Shown here in pieces: positions 59,171 to 64,000 of a stretch of DNA of 64,000 bases. The stretch is from positions 22,491,004-22,555,003 of the forward strand of contig CM053336.1 of NCBI GenBank assembly GCA_028583605.1, given 5' to 3'. The stretch is from Dastarcus helophoroides (taxonomy: Eukaryota > Arthropoda > Insecta > Coleoptera > Bothrideridae). A model generated the notes under the pieces. The model saw only the letters and a program-made list of their open reading frames with translations, had not been told where the DNA came from and searched no databases. Position numbers and translations under genes: made by a program. The stretch's first letter is position 1. Every line of letters starts with the position of its first letter.

Positions 59171-60145
59171 AGGACGATCTTTAAAAAGAATGTAGAAAGT
59201 TCTAGAAAAAAGCCGCAATTCAGAACAAAAGTTGAAAAAATGTAATTTTGGAAAAAAGTGAAATTTGAGAATAGATGTAAATTTCGAAAAAAAAGAAACT
59301 TTGAAAGCTCGTAATCTTCAAAAACTATTTTACCTAACATCTTCAATTACTTCAAATTTTTACTTTTTTTTAGTAAAAAAGACAAAAGATGGATTTTTGA
59401 GAAATAAGTCGAATCTTCCAATAAGTCGAATTAAAAAAAAGTAAACATTTTCACAAATTGTCGAGTTTTGAAAAGAAAGAAAGATTCAGGGTAAGTCTAA
59501 TTTTAGGAACAAAATATATATTAAAAAAGAAGACTAATATAGAGAAGAGTTAAAAAGTCGAAATTGTGAAAAAAAGGCAGATTTTGAAGTAAAGGTCTAA
59601 ATTTTGAGAAATAAAAGGCCTTTTGGGCTGAATATTCTTTCATTTGACTACATGAGTCAGAGGGTCTTTCTCTGTCTGGTTTATCTGATTTAATTTTGAA
59701 ATAAAATGTAGAAGAAGAAATAAAAATTTCTGACTTTTTGAAATTCACGAAATCAATTTTTTCATTGCTGCTGGCTTTCTCGGTTTAAAAGTTTGCCGAA
59801 CTCTGCTCTAGAGCGTTATTTTTCATTGCGTGTATCTCAAAATAGGGTGGTATCGTAAAATAACTGATTTATAGGACATTAAGAACATTTTTGTTTGATT
59901 CATTTTTTCAAAATTCTGATTTCGTTTTAAAAATTTTAAAACTTTTATTTCATTTTTTAAAATACTGATAATCGAACTTCTATAACTCGAACTTCGATAA
60001 TTCGAATTTTTGATAGTCGAAGTTCATAATACAGAGGGGAAACCCCCATTTACATTAGCGCGGTGCAATCAGGTGACGTGGTAAATTGCCAATAGGCGTT
60101 TTGTGCTTTGGTCTTGTCTTTGTGCTGCTTCTGATTAGTCAACAC

Positions 60146-60183
60146 TCATTGTTGTTGATCATTGAATGATCAACAACAATGAT
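60146..60183. repeat. inverted repeat, 17-base arms
   Basis: CATTGTTGTTGATCATT is followed almost at once by AATGATCAACAACAATG, with one base between. It lies just before the transposase remnant of the Tigger element. Confidence 0.8.
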
Positions 60184-61032
60184 TGGATGACAGGAATACG
60201 TTTTGAAAAATGGCTTTTAAAATTTGATAAACAGAAAAATTATTCTATTTATAATCCAGCATATCCTAAAGACATTCAGCAAAAATTACAATTTATTAAA
60301 CTTGCTTTTTTCCCTCCTAGTATGACATAAAACTTGCAACCGCTTGACCAAATATTAAATTTTATATGCTATTATCGACGAAAAATTTTGAAAAAAAAAC
60401 TCTAGAACATCTTGAAGTGAATAAATCTGTTGACATTACATTAATGGACTGTGTTGATGAAGTAACAAAAGAACTCAAGCCGTCAAGACATCAAGCCAGA
60501 AACAATTGCTAATTGTTTTAAAAAAGCCTGTTTTGGTCAATATTCGGAGTGAGACGAAGAAGACAATATTGCACTAATTTTCTTAAATGAATCTTTGGAC
60601 AAAAGAAGTGAAGAAGAGATAGAATTGCAATCTGAGTGTTTAACTTGGACAAAGTTAAAAAATAGAGTAGAAAGTGTCACTTTTGGTGATTATATACATG
60701 TAGATGATGATATTACGTCGTAGTTTCCTACAGACGAAGATATTGTCGCGGTCTACTAATCCCAGTCTAGATCTATTAATGCCAATGACAGCGGAAGTGA
60801 GAATGAATCAGAGACTATGGATGAATCTTTGACCGAAGATGATTTTCAAGACAGGTCTTCAAACGATTTGGTAAAAAATTCTTTCAAAATTTTGCGTTTA
60901 TTTTTAAAGCCAAAGGAACATTCAACTGATTCACTTTATAACGGTTTAAATAACATTGAAGCTTTTTTTTAAATGAAATTGAAAAATTCTCTCTCCAATC
61001 ACAAGTTAACGACTATTTTACCTCCAAATAAA
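60183..61032 (+). pseudogene. Tigger/pogo (Jerky-type) transposase, C-terminal part
   Basis: Frames read MTGIRFEKWLLKFD, then IKLAFFPPSMT-stop-NLQPLDQ (from the I-x-LxFLPPNTTxxLQPLDQG box of pogo transposases), then VDITLMDCVDEVTKEL, KPETIANCFKKACFGQY, an acidic stretch (NDSGSENESETMDES) and IEAFF near the end. The N-terminal DNA-binding domains are missing and several stops interrupt it. Confidence 0.8.
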
Positions 61033-61104
61033 ATATAACAAATTATAAAATGTAAATTTCACTCAATTAAAGGCGTAGTAAACACATATGTACGTCTTTT
61101 AATT

Positions 61105-61158
61105 GTTAATGTTAATTTTCTATAACTTGAATTCAAGTTATTGAAAATTAACATTAAC
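61105..61158. repeat. 54-bp palindrome with one mismatch per arm
   Basis: Arms 61105-61131 and 61132-61158 meet without a spacer at TTGAA/TTCAA. 26 of 27 positions pair. It abuts a second, perfect palindrome. Confidence 0.9.
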
Positions 61159-61208
61159 AAAAAAGTTCGAGTTATCAAGACTTAAGTCTTGATAACTCGA
61201 ACTTTTTT
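61159..61208. repeat. perfect 50-bp palindrome
   Basis: 25-base arms meet at CTT/AAG (61183/61184). Each arm contains the Tigger end word GTTCGAGTTATCAAG, so it is an inverted duplication of the element end. No spacer and no mismatch. Confidence 0.92.
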
Positions 61209-61259
61209 CTGGCAAGTCGGGGTTCAAGTTATCAAAGTTCGACTGTACTTCAAATCTTA

Positions 61260-61780
61260 ATTGTCGGCTCCTTTTTTTTTAAATTAAATTTTAATTTCTA
61301 AAATTCTATTTTTTGTCCAAATTTTAAGTTTAAACTTTTCAGAAACTTTGAACATTCAAATTTAACAATTAAACTTCAAAGTAGCTAATTTAGTAGTGAA
61401 AGTAAAAAGTTGTGCTGGGACATTCGAATACAAGTTGCGAGATGTATTCGATTCTGGCAAGATTTCCAATGCATCCGATTTTCAACTGAAGTATTCGAAT
61501 ACTTTTACCCAAATCACTTTAATAAAACAGAATTTGTGTGAACCGTCGGTTGAACTTCAACCGACGGTTAGGTGACCAGAGGTTGAACAATACTTTTATA
61601 ATACCGACCCTTAGAGTTCTCGCAACGCAAGATCTCGTTACCACATGATTCATAAGCTCTCGGCTCTCGGATTCTCGCTTGCATTCGAATGCCCGTATTC
61701 GAGATTGTGGTGGATTTGGTGTATTCATGATTCTCTCGAGTGGTGCTGGGTTCAGGTCTCAATGTTCGTTTTCTTCCTGT
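61260..61780. other. repeat-derived segment with a 29-base palindrome and ATTCGAATAC words
   Basis: AACCGTCGGTTGAA (61541-61554), one base, then its exact complement (61556-61569). The words ATTCGAATAC, GTATTCG and CATTCGAATG recur at 61421-61505 and 61680-61705. The - strand has TATAAAAG at about 61595. This could be the remnant of a long-terminal-repeat or inverted-repeat element. No coding call is made. Confidence 0.45.
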
Positions 61781-63289
61781 CAGGCAGGTAGCCAGGGGGG
61801 TCCAAGGGGTCCTAAAGGGGTTCTAAATTATTTTCTTTAATTTTACGTCTCAGTAAGCACATAATCGATTTAATTAATTTATTGTTTTAAATTCCAAGGA
61901 CTTAAAAATAATTTTTTGCCGAATTCTGGTGTTTTTTCTCAAAAATGTTTTACTTTTGATTCATAAATTTGCTATATATTGCAACGTTTTTCTAAATTTC
62001 GATTATTTTTAGAAATTTTCGAAATATCAACTTCTTTTGTAAAATTCTTTCAACTTTTAATTTTTGATTCAAATTCAACATTTTCAGAGATTTCTCTCTT
62101 TTGATAAACATATTTATACGCATTTTGACATTATTTTCAAATATTCATTTTAGTTTAAAAATATAAACTTTTTTTAAATTCAAGTTTGGACTTTTAATTT
62201 TCCTTTTATTTAAAGGAAATTTTCATTTGAAGTTCAAACTTTTGATGTTTTTAAGACTTAATTTTTATTTAACATTTTGAAATAATTTGGAAATATCAAC
62301 ATTTTTATTTTTCCATTTCGACTTTAAAATCGAAATTTCTAAAAAAAATGATTTTATAAATTTCGTTTTTCTTAAAATTTTCAGTTTAGCTAGAACTATT
62401 TTTTATAATGTTTGCGTTTTTTTTTGTTTAGAATTTTAAATTTTTCTAAAGTTCTTTATTTTAGAATTTCAGTTTTTTTTTATTTCTTTTCTAAATTTTT
62501 CGCTTTGCACTAAAAATTATATGATTTATTTTTGCAAATTTTAATTCTAGTCACGAAATTTCTACTTTTAAAAAAAAATTCTAGTTTAAACCCAAAATTT
62601 TTGCTTCATCAGAAAATTTTCGGTTTTTTCTCAATATTTAAATTTTTTTCTAAATATTTCGGTAAACTCAACATTTTTAGTTTAAAAAAATTGACTTTAA
62701 CTACAAAGCTCCTGGATTTTGTTTGATAAAGTTCTTTTCTTTTTTCATCCTTTTAATTTTTCGTCCAAATTTATGCTTTTCCTGAAGATTTTTAGATTCA
62801 CCCTTTTTTTTCTAAAATAAATTTAAAGTTTCGACAAAAATCGAAATTACAAATTAAAATGGAAGCTTCTATTGAAATTTTTTTATTTCATCTTTAATAT
62901 CTAATATTCCCAATTTCGTCTTTGATCTGAAATTTGAAGATGTTCTGAAAAGTTCAAAAATCACGTATTTTAAAAAAAATACTGGGTAATTCTAATTTTT
63001 TTTTTTCAAAATGTCGAGATAAACTAGATTTGAAAGATTTAAATATCGAGAGTGAAGTCGAACTTGAGAGTTTCAAATTATAGTTCAAATTTGGAAGTTA
63101 AGATTGGAAATTTTACGGAAAAGTAAAAAATGAGCACTAAGTAAAAGACCAAGACGTTTATTGATTTAACAACTCAACTTTTTTTTTAAATTTTGCAATA
63201 TTGCTCAATTCGAAGAAGTTTATGTATCTAACATAAAAAAAGGGGGGGAGTTGGGCCCTCCCCGAACGAAAATCCTGGCTACGTGCCTG
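61781..63289. mobile_element. hAT-ended non-autonomous element with satellite interior
   Basis: Perfect 8-bp duplication CTTCCTGT (61773-61780, 63290-63297). Left end CAGGCAGGTAGCCAGGGGGG; right end reversed CAGGCACGTAGCCAGGATTT, then subterminal GGGGAGGGCCC. This is the CAGGCACGTAGCCAGGA form of a common hAT family. The 1.5-kb interior is T-rich-strand TTTCGAC array (61860-63120) without a transposase. Confidence 0.9.
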
Positions 63290-63297
63290 CTTCCTGT

Positions 63298-63555
63298 TGT
63301 TTTCTTTTGGAATCTTTCTCATGGTTTATGTTTGTGTAAAATAAATAGTACACTGGAGATATGTAATCTAAAAGGCTCTGTAGATTTTTCCATTTTTCAA
63401 ATGTAATTGGAACTAAACTTATATGCAGCTGTGTAAATGTGTTATCAAACAAATAAGATGGGCGTCCAATAGAACTTGATCCAGATCATTTTAAGAATGG
63501 ATAAAGATCAGCCAAGACTGGTTTTAATTCCTAGGAAAATGATTCGAATTTTTGC
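63298..63555. other. intergenic, no feature seen
   Basis: AT-rich DNA between the hAT-ended element and the - strand fragment. Confidence 0.4.
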
Positions 63556-63983
63556 TCATATCTGAAGTGGGTTATTAGGTCTTCCTTCTGTATCTTTTTT
63601 TAGATCTTTTATTAATTTATTTAACTTTTTTTTGTATTTTGGAAACATCTTTATATGAGAAATAGCAGAGTTTCTAAAATTTTCTTTAATTTTATTTATA
63701 CTTGGCATTTTTTTCCGTTTATCAGTCTCACATATATCTAATCTATCAGTTTTTGCACACACTGTAGTAAAACGTCTGTTAGTAATGTCAAATGTTTTTA
63801 GATCAAATTGTTTGCATACATGCTTATTCATTAACATTATTTTTGTTGCGGTCTTTTTGAGATCCTTGCTTCCTTCCAGCAACTTTTTTTTTTAATACAA
63901 TATGATAAATGCACTCTCTGTAAATCATAACTAGGTATCTTATAAAATTTTTCAAATAATACTTGTCTATCAGTCTCAGACAT
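63556..63983 (-). pseudogene. multicopy insect transposon-associated protein, N-terminal part
   Basis: The - strand ATG at 63983 gives MSETDRQVLFEKFYKIPSYD and LQRVHLSYCIKKK. The frame then shifts at a run of ten T (about 63884-63893) into LLEGSKDLKKTATKIMLMNK, HVCKQFDLKTFDITNRRFTT, VCAKTD and MPSINKIKENFRNSAISHIK, with a stop at 63556. The pattern VCK-x-F-x-L-x-TFDI-x-NRRF-x-T-x-x-x-K ... NSAISHIK-x-FP-x-Y matches a multicopy protein seen in many insect genomes, which I take to be transposon-borne. The Cys/His part that usually follows is missing. A homopolymer sequencing error is an alternative to a true frame shift. Confidence 0.55.
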
Positions 63984-64000
63984 TTTCTCATTAGCTCATT

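Larger units (their letters stand above)
56906..59805. mobile_element. hAT-ended non-autonomous element with satellite interior
   Basis: 8-bp duplication CCCTAGAG (56898-56905) and CTCTAGAG (59806-59813), seven of eight equal. Left end AGGGGTTCGTCAAACCGTGG, then GCTCGCGAGCCGCATGTGGC; right end reversed CAGAGTTCGGCAAACTTTTA. The CAGAGGTTCnnCAAAC...GCGAGCCGCATGTGGC wording is typical of a widespread non-autonomous hAT family. The interior (57030-59760) is an A-rich-strand TTTCGAC array with internal duplications and one inserted MITE. There is no transposase. Confidence 0.85.
59966..61246 (+). mobile_element. Tigger/pogo-like element relic
   Basis: Left end AATCGAACTTCTATAACTCG; right end reversed CAGTCGAACTTTGATAACTT. 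The AACTTCGATAACTCGAA wording is the Tigger terminal signature. More copies of GATAACTCGAA lie inside each end. It encloses a decayed DDE transposase. Confidence 0.75.

Overview
The window is animal, almost certainly insect, nuclear DNA. It is very AT-rich, has spliced genes with GT/AG introns, and carries the usual arthropod load of Tc1/mariner, hAT, Tigger, LINE and Penelope-like elements. Species cannot be told from the sequence. Real coding DNA is under 3 percent. Most of the rest is transposon remains and long degenerate arrays built on a short unit close to TTTTGAAAATTTCGAC.

Host genes, both on the + strand. (1) A TMEM268/DUF4481-like gene enters from the left edge: exon to 356, exon 14598-15107 with two membrane helices, then two homologous, mutually exclusive terminal exons at 22026-22268 and 23710-23937. 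Its first intron here is about 14.2 kb, almost all repeat. (2) A small two-exon reading frame (50789-50839 joined to 56012-56137) predicts a membrane microprotein of 58 residues that I do not recognise.

Layout. 1-24 kb: the TMEM268-like gene with arrays in its introns, a hAT-like element (9757-12230), and two Penelope-like relics, one with a 12-bp target duplication (15995-16848) and one fold-back family (17754-18485). 25-28 kb: a hAT-ended element (25300-28119) with a perfect 8-bp duplication and an array interior. 32-36.5 kb: a Tc1/mariner-superfamily element split by a hAT pseudogene. 37-41 kb: Tc1 relics, one with two 3-prime halves joined head to head. 43-48.5 kb: a mariner, a second mariner-like element, LINE fragments, a 136-bp fold-back with a 10-bp duplication, and another transposase relic. 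50-56 kb: the microprotein gene. 56.9-63.3 kb: two more hAT-ended elements filled with the array unit, with a Tigger relic and strong palindromes between them. The right edge holds a multicopy gene fragment on the - strand.

The main structural result is that several blocks of the TTTCGAC satellite lie exactly between hAT-type ends with 8-bp duplications. This suggests that the satellite spread as cargo of non-autonomous hAT elements. The Penelope-like repeats carry hammerhead-ribozyme-like cores arranged as inverted pairs. No viral genes, bacterial operons, CRISPR arrays, rRNA or tRNA genes were seen.
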